From Methylotenera sp. (lineage in GTDB: Bacteria > Pseudomonadota > Gammaproteobacteria > Burkholderiales > Methylophilaceae): DNA of 64,000 bases. The stretch covers positions 1 to 64,000 of the forward strand of contig JAUXNQ010000042.1 in the NCBI GenBank assembly GCA_030682715.1, given 5' to 3'. The notes beneath the pieces were generated by a model, which did no database searches, was not told the origin of the DNA, and saw only the letters and a list, made by a program, of their open reading frames with translations. The translations under genes and the position numbers were made by a program. Below, one piece after another: positions 1 to 8,003 of this stretch (within the stretch, counting starts at the first letter, position 1; each line of letters starts with the position of its first letter).

Positions 1-215
1 TTAACGCCTAAGGCGCACTGAATGCAGAAGCCAAGATAGTATGCGATTATACAGTGAGGTTGTGACAACCTTTGGTTGCGGTGTAGGCTAACTCGCAAGG
101 CGATGTTAAGCCACTGAAAGTGGCGGCCGAAACCAAAAAACCGCGCGACGCAGCAATTTGCTCGCGCAGGCACTTATTCCGCATTTCCCTAAACAAGACT
201 TCGAATAAGGCTCAG
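1..215. other. Intergenic region with imperfect palindrome and a possible leftward promoter
   Basis: No ORF is open here in any frame. A perfect short hairpin (GCCACT-GAA-AGTGGC, about 111-125) sits at the centre of a longer imperfect inverted repeat (about 78-170); a second stem, GCGCGA...TCGCGC, lies to its right. On the minus strand a TATAAT hexamer occurs at about 52-47 and could drive a gene lying left of the window, but I see no convincing -35 at 17 bp. The palindrome may end the proS-slt transcript. Confidence 0.4.
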
Positions 216-845
216 TTAAATATTTCTAGGTGTAACCTTCCAGTTATTGGGTGTGTAATCCCAATGTTTACGCCAAGCACCCAGTACTAAATTTGGATAT
301 TGTGGCTTGCCCAAGCTACCGTTGTATCGACCCAGCGCACGATATAAATCACCACGCTCAATATCAACATAGTGTCTTAAAATTGTGCAGCCATAACGTA
401 AGTTAGTGCGCAGTAGAAATAAATTATGGTCGTTTGCACCAATGCTACGCACCCAAAAAGGCATCACTTGCATAAAACCGCGTGCGCCTACTGATGAAAC
501 GGCATATTTCTTAAACCCACTTTCAACTTGAATTAAGCCAAGCACCATTTGTGGGTCTAGCCCTGCCCTACTTGCTTCATAGTGCACAGTACGCAGAAAA
601 TCTTCTCTGTATTGTTGGTCTGGCATGCGTTTTTGAAGGCGCAGTGACATTTCGTTAAGCCATGCGCGGCCTTCTTCTTCAGTTGCAAACGTGAGCGTAG
701 GTACGGCACGGTCACTCACGCTGCGCTGCATCAGTGCTTTGACACTATTAGAAAGCGGCTCTTCTTTCTGTGAGCCAGCAAAGCTCATGTTAGGCACTGA
801 AGCGCCTAACAACACAAGCAAGCTAATTCGTAAGATTTTAAGCAC
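216..845 (-). CDS. Lytic transglycosylase, SLT domain protein
   Basis: Secreted murein-cleaving enzyme of the Slt/MltC-like catalytic family. Residues 1-24 form a signal peptide ending near MSFAG. The SLT domain covers about 85-190, with the catalytic glutamate in GLIQVESGF (E108), then GARGFMQVMP and the LGRYNGSLG segment that lines the glycan groove. At 209 aa it is a short single-domain family member without the large superhelical domain of Slt70. The ATG start is preceded by AGGAAA on the minus strand. It lies 36 bp downstream of proS on the same strand and is probably cotranscribed with it. The family assignment is firm; the precise subfamily is not. Confidence 0.88.
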   Translation of the reverse strand: MLKILRISLLVLLGASVPNMSFAGSQKEEPLSNSVKALMQRSVSDRAVPTLTFATEEEGRAWLNEMSLRLQKRMPDQQYREDFLRTVHYEASRAGLDPQMVLGLIQVESGFKKYAVSSVGARGFMQVMPFWVRSIGANDHNLFLLRTNLRYGCTILRHYVDIERGDLYRALGRYNGSLGKPQYPNLVLGAWRKHWDYTPNNWKVTPRNI

Positions 846-881
846 GCAAATTTCCTAATGCATCAATTGCAACAGTTTATA

Positions 882-2603
882 CTAAGCCAAACGCTGCACA
901 AACTCAACTACTGACGTTAACGCAACGGCTTGAGCATCAGCTTGTGTTCTGGCTTTATACTCCACATTGCCTTCGTTCAGGCCACGTTCACCAATCACGA
1001 AACGATGCGGAATCCCCATTAAATCAGCCTCTGCAAACATCACGCCAGGGCGCTCGCCTCTGTCATCTAGCAATACATCAACCCCAGCCACCTGCAAATC
1101 ATCATGCAGTTGATTCGCCGCGGCCTTAACGGCTTCAGATTTGTCATAGCCAATCGCACAGATGACCACTTCAAATGGTGCCATGCTCTTAGGAAAGATA
1201 ATGCCGCGCTCATCATTACCTTGCTCAATGGCCGCACCCACAATACGCGACACACCAATGCCGTAACAACCCATTTCCATGACTTGGGTTTGTCCATTCT
1301 CATCAAGGTACGTTGCGCTCATGGCTTCTGAATACTTGGTACGTAATTGGAATATATGGCCAACTTCGATACCGCGGCATAGTGACAACACGCCTTTACC
1401 ATCTGGACTAGCATCACCCGCAACTACATTACGGATATCTGCCACCACAACAGGCTCTGGTAAATCACGACCGAAATTAACACCACTTAAGTGATATTTA
1501 GGTTTGTTAGCACCGCAAACAAAATCGCTCATTAATGCGACTGTTTTATCTGCAATCACCGTCACATGAGCACCAACGCCAACTGGGCCGATAAAGCCAG
1601 GTGGACAGTTGAGGTTAGCGCGGATTTCTTCTTCAGTGGCGAATCTAAACTCTGCACAACCTGCAAGCTTGCCTAGTTTCACTTCATTGAGGTGGTGATC
1701 ACCACGCAGTAAGGCTAAGTAAAATTTGTCATTGCCAGTCGCATCTTTAGCAATCAGCGCAATCGCTTTCACTGTACGCGCTACGCTAATTTCCAATAAC
1801 TTGGCCACATCTTCACATGCTGTTTGCTTCGGCGTATCTACTTCACGCATACTTTCTGTCGCATCCGCACGCATATTATTGGTTGGAATCGCTTCAGCTA
1901 ACTCTACGTTGGCTGCGTAATCTGATGTCTCGCAATATGCCAAACCATCTTCACCTGAGTCTGCTAATACGTGAAACTCATGTGAACCATCGCCACCAAT
2001 TGCGCCTGTATCTGCTTTTACTGCACGGAACTTAAGACCCAAACGCGTGAATACATTGCTGTATGCCTGATACATCGTGTCATAGGTTTTTTCTAACGAC
2101 GCAAAATCTGTATGAAATGAATACGCATCTTTCATCATAAACTCGCGCGCGCGCATCACACCGAAGCGTGGGCGAATCTCGTCACGGAACTTAGTTTGTA
2201 TCTGATAAAAGTTGAGTGGCAATTGCTTGTAACTACGAATTTCTTTACGCGCAATATCTGTAATCACTTCTTCATGCGTGGGGCCAAAGCAAAATTCGCG
2301 TTCGTGTCTATCTTGAATTTTGAGCATTTGTGGGCCAAACACAGCCCAACGGCCAGTTTCTTCCCATAGTTCTTTAGGTTGTACTGCTGGCATTAAAAGC
2401 TCTAATGCACCTGCATTGTTCATTTCCTCACGCACAACGCGCTCTATCTTACGCAACACACGCAAGCCTAAGGGCATCCAGCTGTACAGGCCCGAGCCTA
2501 AACGCTTAATGAGGCCCGCACGTACCATTAAGATATGGCTTTGCAGTTCGGCTTCGTTAGGGGCTTCTTTTTGAGTATTAAAGAAAAATTGAGAGGCGCG
2601 CAT
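882..2603 (-). CDS. proS: Prolyl-tRNA synthetase
   Basis: Charges tRNA-Pro with proline in the cytoplasm. At 573 aa it matches the bacterial type with an editing domain. Class II motif 2 is visible around residues 139-160 ([20 protein letters not shown]). A YbaK-like insertion domain, which clears mischarged Ala-tRNA-Pro, spans roughly 225-395. Motif 3 ([13 protein letters not shown]) lies near 445. The C-terminal 100 residues are the anticodon-binding domain ([18 protein letters not shown]). The ATG start has no clear Shine-Dalgarno sequence. It is the first gene of a short leftward unit with the lytic transglycosylase. Nothing is odd about the gene. Confidence 0.97.
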   Translation of the reverse strand: MRASQFFFNTQKEAPNEAELQSHILMVRAGLIKRLGSGLYSWMPLGLRVLRKIERVVREEMNNAGALELLMPAVQPKELWEETGRWAVFGPQMLKIQDRHEREFCFGPTHEEVITDIARKEIRSYKQLPLNFYQIQTKFRDEIRPRFGVMRAREFMMKDAYSFHTDFASLEKTYDTMYQAYSNVFTRLGLKFRAVKADTGAIGGDGSHEFHVLADSGEDGLAYCETSDYAANVELAEAIPTNNMRADATESMREVDTPKQTACEDVAKLLEISVARTVKAIALIAKDATGNDKFYLALLRGDHHLNEVKLGKLAGCAEFRFATEEEIRANLNCPPGFIGPVGVGAHVTVIADKTVALMSDFVCGANKPKYHLSGVNFGRDLPEPVVVADIRNVVAGDASPDGKGVLSLCRGIEVGHIFQLRTKYSEAMSATYLDENGQTQVMEMGCYGIGVSRIVGAAIEQGNDERGIIFPKSMAPFEVVICAIGYDKSEAVKAAANQLHDDLQVAGVDVLLDDRGERPGVMFAEADLMGIPHRFVIGERGLNEGNVEYKARTQADAQAVALTSVVEFVQRLA

Positions 2604-2699
2604 AGTGATTTGAATTCGATACTAAATAAAAGCAGAATTTTACAGACAATCAGTGTGTTAGTCAGTAACAGTTCGCTGACCAAGCACAAATCCAGTCGA

Positions 2700-3365
2700 T
2701 TATTTCTCGGCGGATCGCTTACTCACAATTGGACTATCAGATGGGAAATAGCCAGACTTCCATAAAGACAAGGGAATAATAGTGGCGGGAAAGCCATTGT
2801 CATAAAACCAGCTATCCACTGCATAACGCTCTCCCGTTGCAATCTCACGAATAGATGCCGCACTGTGCGGCCAGCCAAATAGAAAGAAACTGCGTGTACG
2901 CATATCTTCTATTTGATGGAGTTTAATCAAGCCATGCTGGTGCATTAAACGCATATAAGTTGTGCTGTTAATTGCTTCATCATTACAATCCAGCTGTCCG
3001 GGATACTCTGAATTATTAAACGTGCCAGCGCGATCAGTGCTTGTTGCAGTTTTAGCGCCTACCATTTTCTCCAGTGCGCCAATCGCCTCTGCGATATGTT
3101 TGCGTTCTAATTGTGCATCTGTAGTATCTGTACTCTGGTTTGAGGTTTCAAATATAGCAGTGATGGTTTTCCACTCATAATCAGCTAAAGAGGTCTGTTT
3201 GATTTCTGCACAGCCACCGCCTGTGCAGATTCCAAATGCTGCTAGTTTTGGCGTTTGCTTATAAATACGCGTGATGTCAGTGATTGCTGCTTGCAGATTT
3301 AACGGTATCAGAAAAATGATACTCAGCAAGCTGCTATAAAATAACTGGGGTGTTAGGTAACTCAT
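2700..3365 (-). CDS. Uncharacterised exported protein coupled to the LemA/TPM module
   Basis: I do not recognise a family. An N-terminal hydrophobic stretch (LFYSSLLSIIFLIPLNLQA) reads as a signal peptide, so the mature protein of about 195 aa is probably periplasmic. Four cysteines occur in the mature part if CTGGGC near the N terminus and LDCND are counted, suggesting disulfides. The ORF track starts at a GTG (3377); the ATG four codons inside, with AAGGGTG upstream, is preferred. It overlaps the end of the second TPM gene by 32 bp, so it is probably translationally coupled as the last gene of the lemA-TPM-TPM operon. That context suggests an envelope role, but no function can be assigned. 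Confidence 0.7.
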   Translation of the reverse strand: MSYLTPQLFYSSLLSIIFLIPLNLQAAITDITRIYKQTPKLAAFGICTGGGCAEIKQTSLADYEWKTITAIFETSNQSTDTTDAQLERKHIAEAIGALEKMVGAKTATSTDRAGTFNNSEYPGQLDCNDEAINSTTYMRLMHQHGLIKLHQIEDMRTRSFFLFGWPHSAASIREIATGERYAVDSWFYDNGFPATIIPLSLWKSGYFPSDSPIVSKRSAEK

Positions 3366-3855
3366 TATGATTTTCACCCTTAGCTGGGTAATGCTGGATA
3401 AGGTGTTCGCTAATCTTTGAGATGCCGTAAATCACGCCAGCCTCAAATTGTCCTTGCCTGAACATCAGTTCCATTTGGTGGCTAATCTGCCCCCAGCCTG
3501 CGCTACCTACGTGTTGATGTATGCCACGGTCTGCCAGAATCTCAAAATCATGGTCTGCTAACAATAGGTAAATCAACACCCCATTATTTTGCGCGGTATC
3601 CCACACTCTTAACTCTGAAAAAACTTCTAACACACGTTGTTGCGCTGTTTTTCTGGCAATCAGCTCTAAAAATGATAATTTGGCCTCCACGGCAAAACGA
3701 ATCTCACCTGAATGTAAGGCCTCGCTACTCGCAATTGCCGCTTCGATACGTTGTATCGCATCATGAGAAAAATGCCTTTTCACTGCACTCGGTAAAGCAC
3801 AGAGGTGTCGGCACCAACGTTTTATATACCAGCGTGTTATGAACTTAGCTGCCAT
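3334..3855 (-). CDS. TPM-domain protein, second copy
   Basis: A 173-aa protein with a TPM (YgcG-like) fold covering about 45-150. The segments SGEIRFAVEAKL, NGVLIYLLLADHDFEILADRG and QGQFEAGVIYGI are typical of the family. No signal peptide or transmembrane helix is visible, so it is probably cytoplasmic or membrane-peripheral, unlike its exported neighbour. The ORF track begins at 3912 inside the Gly-rich tail of the previous gene. The true start is the ATG at 3855, which overlaps the upstream stop codon as TAATG, a translational-coupling junction. LemA plus two TPM genes is a recurrent bacterial arrangement; the biochemical role is not established. Confidence 0.85.
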   Translation of the reverse strand: MAAKFITRWYIKRWCRHLCALPSAVKRHFSHDAIQRIEAAIASSEALHSGEIRFAVEAKLSFLELIARKTAQQRVLEVFSELRVWDTAQNNGVLIYLLLADHDFEILADRGIHQHVGSAGWGQISHQMELMFRQGQFEAGVIYGISKISEHLIQHYPAKGENHNELPNTPVIL

Positions 3856-4703
3856 TACCAATCTCCAGACGCGCCGCCGCCGCCAAAACCACCACCTCCG
3901 CCACCGCTCCAACTACCAGAGGAATGCCCACCACCATACGTACCACCACCCAAACTTCCCAATCCTACTGGGCCAATCAATGTCAGTACAAAGGCGACTA
4001 CCCCTAACAGCAATGCAATTAACAAACCTACCCCAAAAAACATGGCCAGGATGACAATCGCGCCGCCGTTCAACACGCCGCCGAAAAAATCACCAAAGAT
4101 TGCGCGTAACAAACCACCTAAAATCAACCCGCCGATCAACAATAAAGGTAAAAAGTCGGTAAAACTTCCCTGATTATTTTGCTTAGCTGGTGCTGATAAC
4201 TGCTCACCAGCAATTAATCCGATAAGTGCATCAACCGCTTTGGTAATGCCTCCATAAAAATCACCTTGTTTAAATTGCGGCGCCATGACTTCAGTGATCA
4301 CACGTTTAGCAATTAAATCAGGTATCACGCCCTCTAACCCATAGCCCACTTCAATCCGCATTTTACGGTCATCTTTTGCCACAACTAGAAGCACACCGTC
4401 ATCTTCTTTTTCTCGCCCTAGCTTCCAAGCATCAGCGACACGAATGCTATATTGCTCGATCACTTCTGGTTGAGTAGTGGGTACAATTAACACTGCAATC
4501 TGGCTGCCTTTTTCTTGCTCAAATACCGCTATTTTTTGCTCTAAGGCACTTTGTTGCTCAGCGCTGAGTGTTTGGGTTAAATCGGTAACCCGATGCTGTA
4601 AAGCAGGGATAGGCACAAGATCGGCATGCACTTGAAACGATGCAAATAGCATCATACAAAGTGCAACTAAGCTTATTCTAAAGAATGAAGTCACGCTAGT
4701 CAC
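3855..4703 (-). CDS. TPM-domain membrane protein with Gly-rich tail (YgcG-like)
   Basis: A 282-aa exported protein. Residues 1-27 are a signal peptide (ending QVHA). The TPM domain covers about 35-160, with TQTLSAEQQSALEQKIAVFE, DGVLLVVAKDDRKMRIEVGYGLEG and ITEVMAPQFKQGDFYGGI. Hydrophobic segments at about 185-250 anchor it in the membrane. The tail is glycine/serine-rich and ends GGGGGGFGGGGASGDW, a hallmark of YgcG-type proteins. It sits between lemA (23 bp upstream) and a second TPM gene (TAATG overlap). TPM proteins have been linked to phosphatase-like activity and photosystem repair in plants; the bacterial function is unknown. Confidence 0.9.
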   Translation of the reverse strand: MTSVTSFFRISLVALCMMLFASFQVHADLVPIPALQHRVTDLTQTLSAEQQSALEQKIAVFEQEKGSQIAVLIVPTTQPEVIEQYSIRVADAWKLGREKEDDGVLLVVAKDDRKMRIEVGYGLEGVIPDLIAKRVITEVMAPQFKQGDFYGGITKAVDALIGLIAGEQLSAPAKQNNQGSFTDFLPLLLIGGLILGGLLRAIFGDFFGGVLNGGAIVILAMFFGVGLLIALLLGVVAFVLTLIGPVGLGSLGGGTYGGGHSSGSWSGGGGGGFGGGGASGDW

Positions 4704-4726
4704 TCAAATGGACAATTTTAATGTGA

Positions 4727-5323
4727 TTATTTGGTTTCAAAATCAACAGTAGGGGCAACAGAGATTGCCTTTTCATTTTCTACAGTAAATGATGGTTTAG
4801 CTTTGTAACCTAGCATCATCGCTGTGAGATTATTAGGGAAACTACGTACCGCAATATTGTAATTTTTAATGGTTTCAATATAACGATTACGCGCAACGGT
4901 AATGCGGTTTTCCGTGCCTTCTAGTTGCGCCTGTAAATCTCTAAAGCCTTGGTCTGCTTTCAAGTTAGGATAGTTCTCTGACACCGCTAACAAGCGCGAC
5001 AATGCAGAGCCTAGCTGCCCTTGTGCCGCCTGAAATTTAGCAAAAGCCTCAGGGTCATTCAACAACTCAGGTGTCACTTGTATACTACCCACTTTTGAAC
5101 GAGCATCTGCTACATCTGTCAGCACTTCTTTTTCATGTGAGGCGTAGCCTTTTACCACATTGACCAAATTAGGTACTAAATCTGCTCTGCGTTGATATTG
5201 ATTCAATACCTCAGACCAGCCAGCTTTAGACTCTTCATCTAATGACTGAAAGGTGTTGTAACCACAACCAGTTAAACTCAATACAAGTAATATCGCTAAA
5301 AATTTCAAACCTAAATTTTTCAT
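4727..5323 (-). CDS. lemA: LemA family lipoprotein
   Basis: A 198-aa LemA protein. The N terminus is a lipoprotein signal with lipobox LTGC at about residues 17-20, followed by an all-helical LemA domain containing YQRRADLVPNLVNVVKGYA, ENYPNLKADQGFRDLQAQLE and ENRITVARNRYIETIKNYN. The ORF track opens at a TTG (5347); the ATG eight codons inside is preceded by AGAGGA at good spacing and restores a proper lipoprotein signal. It is the first gene of the operon with two TPM proteins. A 42-bp perfect inverted repeat lies upstream and may hold its regulation. The molecular role of LemA is not settled. Confidence 0.93.
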   Translation of the reverse strand: MKNLGLKFLAILLVLSLTGCGYNTFQSLDEESKAGWSEVLNQYQRRADLVPNLVNVVKGYASHEKEVLTDVADARSKVGSIQVTPELLNDPEAFAKFQAAQGQLGSALSRLLAVSENYPNLKADQGFRDLQAQLEGTENRITVARNRYIETIKNYNIAVRSFPNNLTAMMLGYKAKPSFTVENEKAISVAPTVDFETK

Positions 5324-5385
5324 GGTGATTCCTCTGAAATTAATCAATTGTTCGGTATCAATATTGTGCTAAATCTCTAATTTAC

Positions 5386-5427
5386 AAGTACTAATGTACT
5401 TAAATTTACACAAGTACATTAGTACTT
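5386..5427. promoter_or_regulatory. Perfect 16-bp inverted repeat upstream of lemA
   Basis: AAGTACTAATGTACTT at 5386-5401 and its exact reverse complement at 5412-5427 are separated by 10 nt. It lies between the end of the degenerate UDG gene and the lemA start. No T-run follows on the minus strand, so it is a poor intrinsic terminator. It could be an operator for the lemA operon or an mRNA hairpin. The symmetry is seen directly; the function is inference. Confidence 0.45.
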
Positions 5428-5449
5428 AGAGTTACGAGTACTGACATAT

Positions 5450-6094
5450 TTACAAGTTTTGCAAGATACGTTTGGCCGTGCATAAATCTACCCAAGCTTT
5501 CGCTTTATAAGCGGTGTTATTCAATAAGAATGCTGGATGATAAGTAATCATCACTGGTAAATTTTGATAGAAAATAGGGCTTGAAGATTGAGCGCCTCGC
5601 CAATCATCGATTGCTTGCAATTGCCCAAGTAAACTATTCGCAGCTGATTCACCCATGACTATCACTAACTTAACGACATGCTCATTGAGCGTATCTATGG
5701 TTGCATTTGGAATGTCTATACTACAGTGCATATTAATTGCCTTAAGCATATTGCTTAAAAGCGTTTCTATGTCCTGCGCATCATTACTTTCAATCGCACT
5801 ATCCAGTACAAAAGCGGCGGTTTTATCATCGTTGATCAATAAACGGAAAGATTCAGTTGGCGTCGCAACTACTGCAACCTCCTCCACATTCTGAATATCT
5901 AACGGCGCTGGCTCAATAACTGGCTCAATAACTGGCTCAAATTGCGGGCTTAATAGCAACGCGGGTTCAATAGAAGCTTCACTTGTAGGACTTAATACGG
6001 AAACGTGTTGAATACTAGGCAACGGATTTTTCAATTGCCAAACAGGCAGCAACTCAAGCTCTCTCAGCACATCTTCTCGCGTCATCAGGCTCAT
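5450..6094 (-). CDS. Degenerate uracil-DNA-glycosylase-like protein
   Basis: A 214-aa protein whose C-terminal third resembles the end of family 4 uracil-DNA glycosylases (VMITYHPAFLLNN followed by KAKAWVDL). The N-terminal catalytic GEAPG-type motif and the four Fe-S cysteines of that family are missing; only two cysteines remain, in MHCSID and DLCTAK. The N-terminal half is a low-complexity linker with EPVIEPVIEP repeats encoded by three copies of a 12-bp unit (about 5908-5940). It overlaps rimI by 4 bp (ATGA). Family 4 UDG genes next to rimI are common in betaproteobacteria, so this is probably a decayed or repurposed version. Glycosylase activity is doubtful. Confidence 0.7.
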   Translation of the reverse strand: MSLMTREDVLRELELLPVWQLKNPLPSIQHVSVLSPTSEASIEPALLLSPQFEPVIEPVIEPAPLDIQNVEEVAVVATPTESFRLLINDDKTAAFVLDSAIESNDAQDIETLLSNMLKAINMHCSIDIPNATIDTLNEHVVKLVIVMGESAANSLLGQLQAIDDWRGAQSSSPIFYQNLPVMITYHPAFLLNNTAYKAKAWVDLCTAKRILQNL

Positions 6095-6552
6095 ATTGCT
6101 AATCCCATTAAAATCGCATCTTCACGTCCATGATGTGCGGGGTAATAGCCTCGGCGCACAGCCATTTCATTAAATCCAATATTCTCATATAAAGCGATGG
6201 CAGAAATGTTACTGGATCTTACCTCTAAAAACATATTGGCCGCTTTGAGGTCTTGCGCAATGTGAATCATGTGTTCCAATAGCAACCGTCCCAATCCTTG
6301 TTTTTGATACGACTTACTAATGCTTAAATTTAACAAATGCGCCTCATCCAGCACCATCATCATCAAAGCATAGCCGATGATATTGGCATCTTGCACCAGC
6401 ACCCATGCACTATGCGCTGATTTAAGCGAATCAGCAAAGTTTCCACGCGTCCAAGGATGTGAGTAAATATGTGGCTCGATTTCCATAATAGCGTCTAAAT
6501 CGCTTACAGTCATCGCGCGAAATTGATAGTTGGGCTTAAGTACGGCACTCAT
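6091..6552 (-). CDS. rimI: Ribosomal protein S18-alanine N-acetyltransferase
   Basis: A 153-aa GNAT acetyltransferase that acetylates the N-terminal alanine of S18. The acetyl-CoA loop YQKQGLGRLLLEH (about 93-105) follows the strand LLNLSISKSY, and the C-terminal IALYENIGFNEMAVRRGYY is typical of RimI. It overlaps tsaB upstream and the UDG-like gene downstream by 4 bp each, giving a tight tsaB-rimI-UDG operon as in many proteobacteria. The length is normal. Confidence 0.92.
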   Translation of the reverse strand: MSAVLKPNYQFRAMTVSDLDAIMEIEPHIYSHPWTRGNFADSLKSAHSAWVLVQDANIIGYALMMMVLDEAHLLNLSISKSYQKQGLGRLLLEHMIHIAQDLKAANMFLEVRSSNISAIALYENIGFNEMAVRRGYYPAHHGREDAILMGLAI

Positions 6553-7238
6553 AAACGTAAACCCTGCTCACGTTCAATGGTCTTGAGTGCGACTCGATTA
6601 CGGATATAAATTGGCATGGCGTCTCCAGCTGGTTTAGCCTCGCCACTTTCAAATATTGGCTGTGCTAGTGCTAAAACGGCACTAGCAACTGGCAACAAAG
6701 CGGGTTGTGTAGATTGCATCTGCCCACGATAAGCTTCTGCTAACACTTCACCATAAGTTTGCCAACCACTACCCACACCTACCCAATCATCACCAACCAC
6801 AGCAGGTACTGCATCAGGTTTATACAGCCCAGGTTCGATGACAGCCTCCCAGCTAGAATCTTTTTTCACATAGGCCGCATGATAAACCTCACCCATGCGG
6901 GCATCTAAACAGGCTATCACTTTAGATTCACCACTGGCTTCAGCCAAGGCCATCAAAGTGCAAACACCCACCACAGGCAAGTTCGCACCTAAACCCAAGC
7001 CTTGTGCCACACCAGCCGCGATACGGACACCAGTAAATGAGCCTGGCCCAGCGCCAAACGCTAAACCATGTAAATCCTGTAATTGCAGCTCTGCTTGATT
7101 CAATAAGTTTTGAGTCTCTGGCAGAATGATTTGTGAGTGAGTTTGTCCAGCCAACACATCATACTTAAATACAATGCTGTCTCGCATAACGGCAAGTGAC
7201 AAATATTCGGTTGAGGTATCAAAAGCTAATAGATTCAT
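6549..7238 (-). CDS. tsaB: tRNA t6A-synthesis protein TsaB
   Basis: A 229-aa ASKHA-fold protein that partners TsaD and TsaE in making N6-threonylcarbamoyladenosine at position 37 of ANN-decoding tRNAs. The N-terminal MNLLAFDTSTEYLSLAV motif and GLAFGAGPGSFTGVRIA are diagnostic. TsaB lacks the metal-binding histidines of TsaD and acts as a scaffold. It leads the tsaB-rimI-UDG unit. No Shine-Dalgarno sequence is visible; TAAAAT lies 6 nt before the ATG (minus strand, 7250-7245), discussed under leaderless starts. Confidence 0.94.
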   Translation of the reverse strand: MNLLAFDTSTEYLSLAVMRDSIVFKYDVLAGQTHSQIILPETQNLLNQAELQLQDLHGLAFGAGPGSFTGVRIAAGVAQGLGLGANLPVVGVCTLMALAEASGESKVIACLDARMGEVYHAAYVKKDSSWEAVIEPGLYKPDAVPAVVGDDWVGVGSGWQTYGEVLAEAYRGQMQSTQPALLPVASAVLALAQPIFESGEAKPAGDAMPIYIRNRVALKTIEREQGLRL

Positions 7239-7244
7239 TGGTAG

Positions 7245-7250
7245 ATTTTA
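7245..7250 (-). promoter_or_regulatory. -10-like TAAAAT 6 nt before tsaB start
   Basis: The minus strand reads TAAAAT-CTACCA-ATG. The hexamer is close to TATAAT and no Shine-Dalgarno sequence intervenes. If used, transcription would begin at or next to the start codon. No good -35 is seen. Confidence 0.3.
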
Positions 7251-7455
7251 GGTCAGATTTTTTAAATTACACGATAAAACAGGTTAAGAATAAAACAGGT
7301 TAGGAAAAACCAGTCAACAAAACAGCTCATGCCGAACCAGCGAAAATTGCTTTTTGGGTAGCTATTCATACCTTTAGGGATAATTATTTATACTTTGGGA
7401 TAACTACTCATATTAAGTTAGGCCATGTAAAACAATGCGTAATATGCACAGAACT

Positions 7456-7860
7456 TTACTCCCCCGCTATTTTGCCACGCAATTGCTTTAAATGCCCGCG
7501 TTGTGATTTACTTTCCAACCTGCGTTGCTTAGAACCATAAGTTGGTCGCGTAGCATAGCGTGTAGGTTTAACTTGACTTGCCGCATTCACAATCTCGTGC
7601 AAACGCTGAATGGCATCCTTTTTATTCGCTTCCTGCGTACGATATTGTTGCGCCTTGATGACCAGCACACCATCATCATTAATACGATTATCCTTTAGAT
7701 TAAGTAATCGCTCTTTTAACCAATCACTCAGGCTTGAAGCCTTAATATCAAATCGTAAATGAATCGCGCTCGATACTTTATTCACATTCTGGCCACCTGC
7801 ACCCTGAGCGCGAATGGTCGTCAGCTCGTACTCACCTTCTGGAATCTGGATAAATTGCAT
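7456..7860 (-). CDS. arfB: Alternative ribosome-rescue factor ArfB (peptidyl-tRNA hydrolase)
   Basis: A 134-aa class-I-release-factor-like protein that frees stalled ribosomes without needing a stop codon. The catalytic GGQ loop is in RAQGAGGQNVNKVSSAIHLRF (about 19-39). The basic C-terminal tail (RPTYGSKQRRLESKSQRGHLKQLRG) enters the empty mRNA channel. The length agrees with E. coli YaeJ/ArfB (about 140 aa). It stands alone between tsaB and yoaA; the 217-bp gap toward tsaB is AT-rich and shows no feature I can name. Confidence 0.93.
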   Translation of the reverse strand: MQFIQIPEGEYELTTIRAQGAGGQNVNKVSSAIHLRFDIKASSLSDWLKERLLNLKDNRINDDGVLVIKAQQYRTQEANKKDAIQRLHEIVNAASQVKPTRYATRPTYGSKQRRLESKSQRGHLKQLRGKIAGE

Positions 7861-8003
7861 GACAATCAGGTTTAGATAGTAAATAAAAAAGACAACTATA
7901 ACGCCAACTTTTTAAGACGTTGATAAAAATAAAAAGTACGGTATTTGCTCACTCCATCACTTTTACAAATGGCTTACATCTGCAGGCCTACAAAGCATGT
8001 AAA

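Noticed and set aside
3805-4173. Proline-rich plus-strand ORF
   Set aside because: Antisense to the glycine-rich tail of the TPM protein; composition is explained by that.
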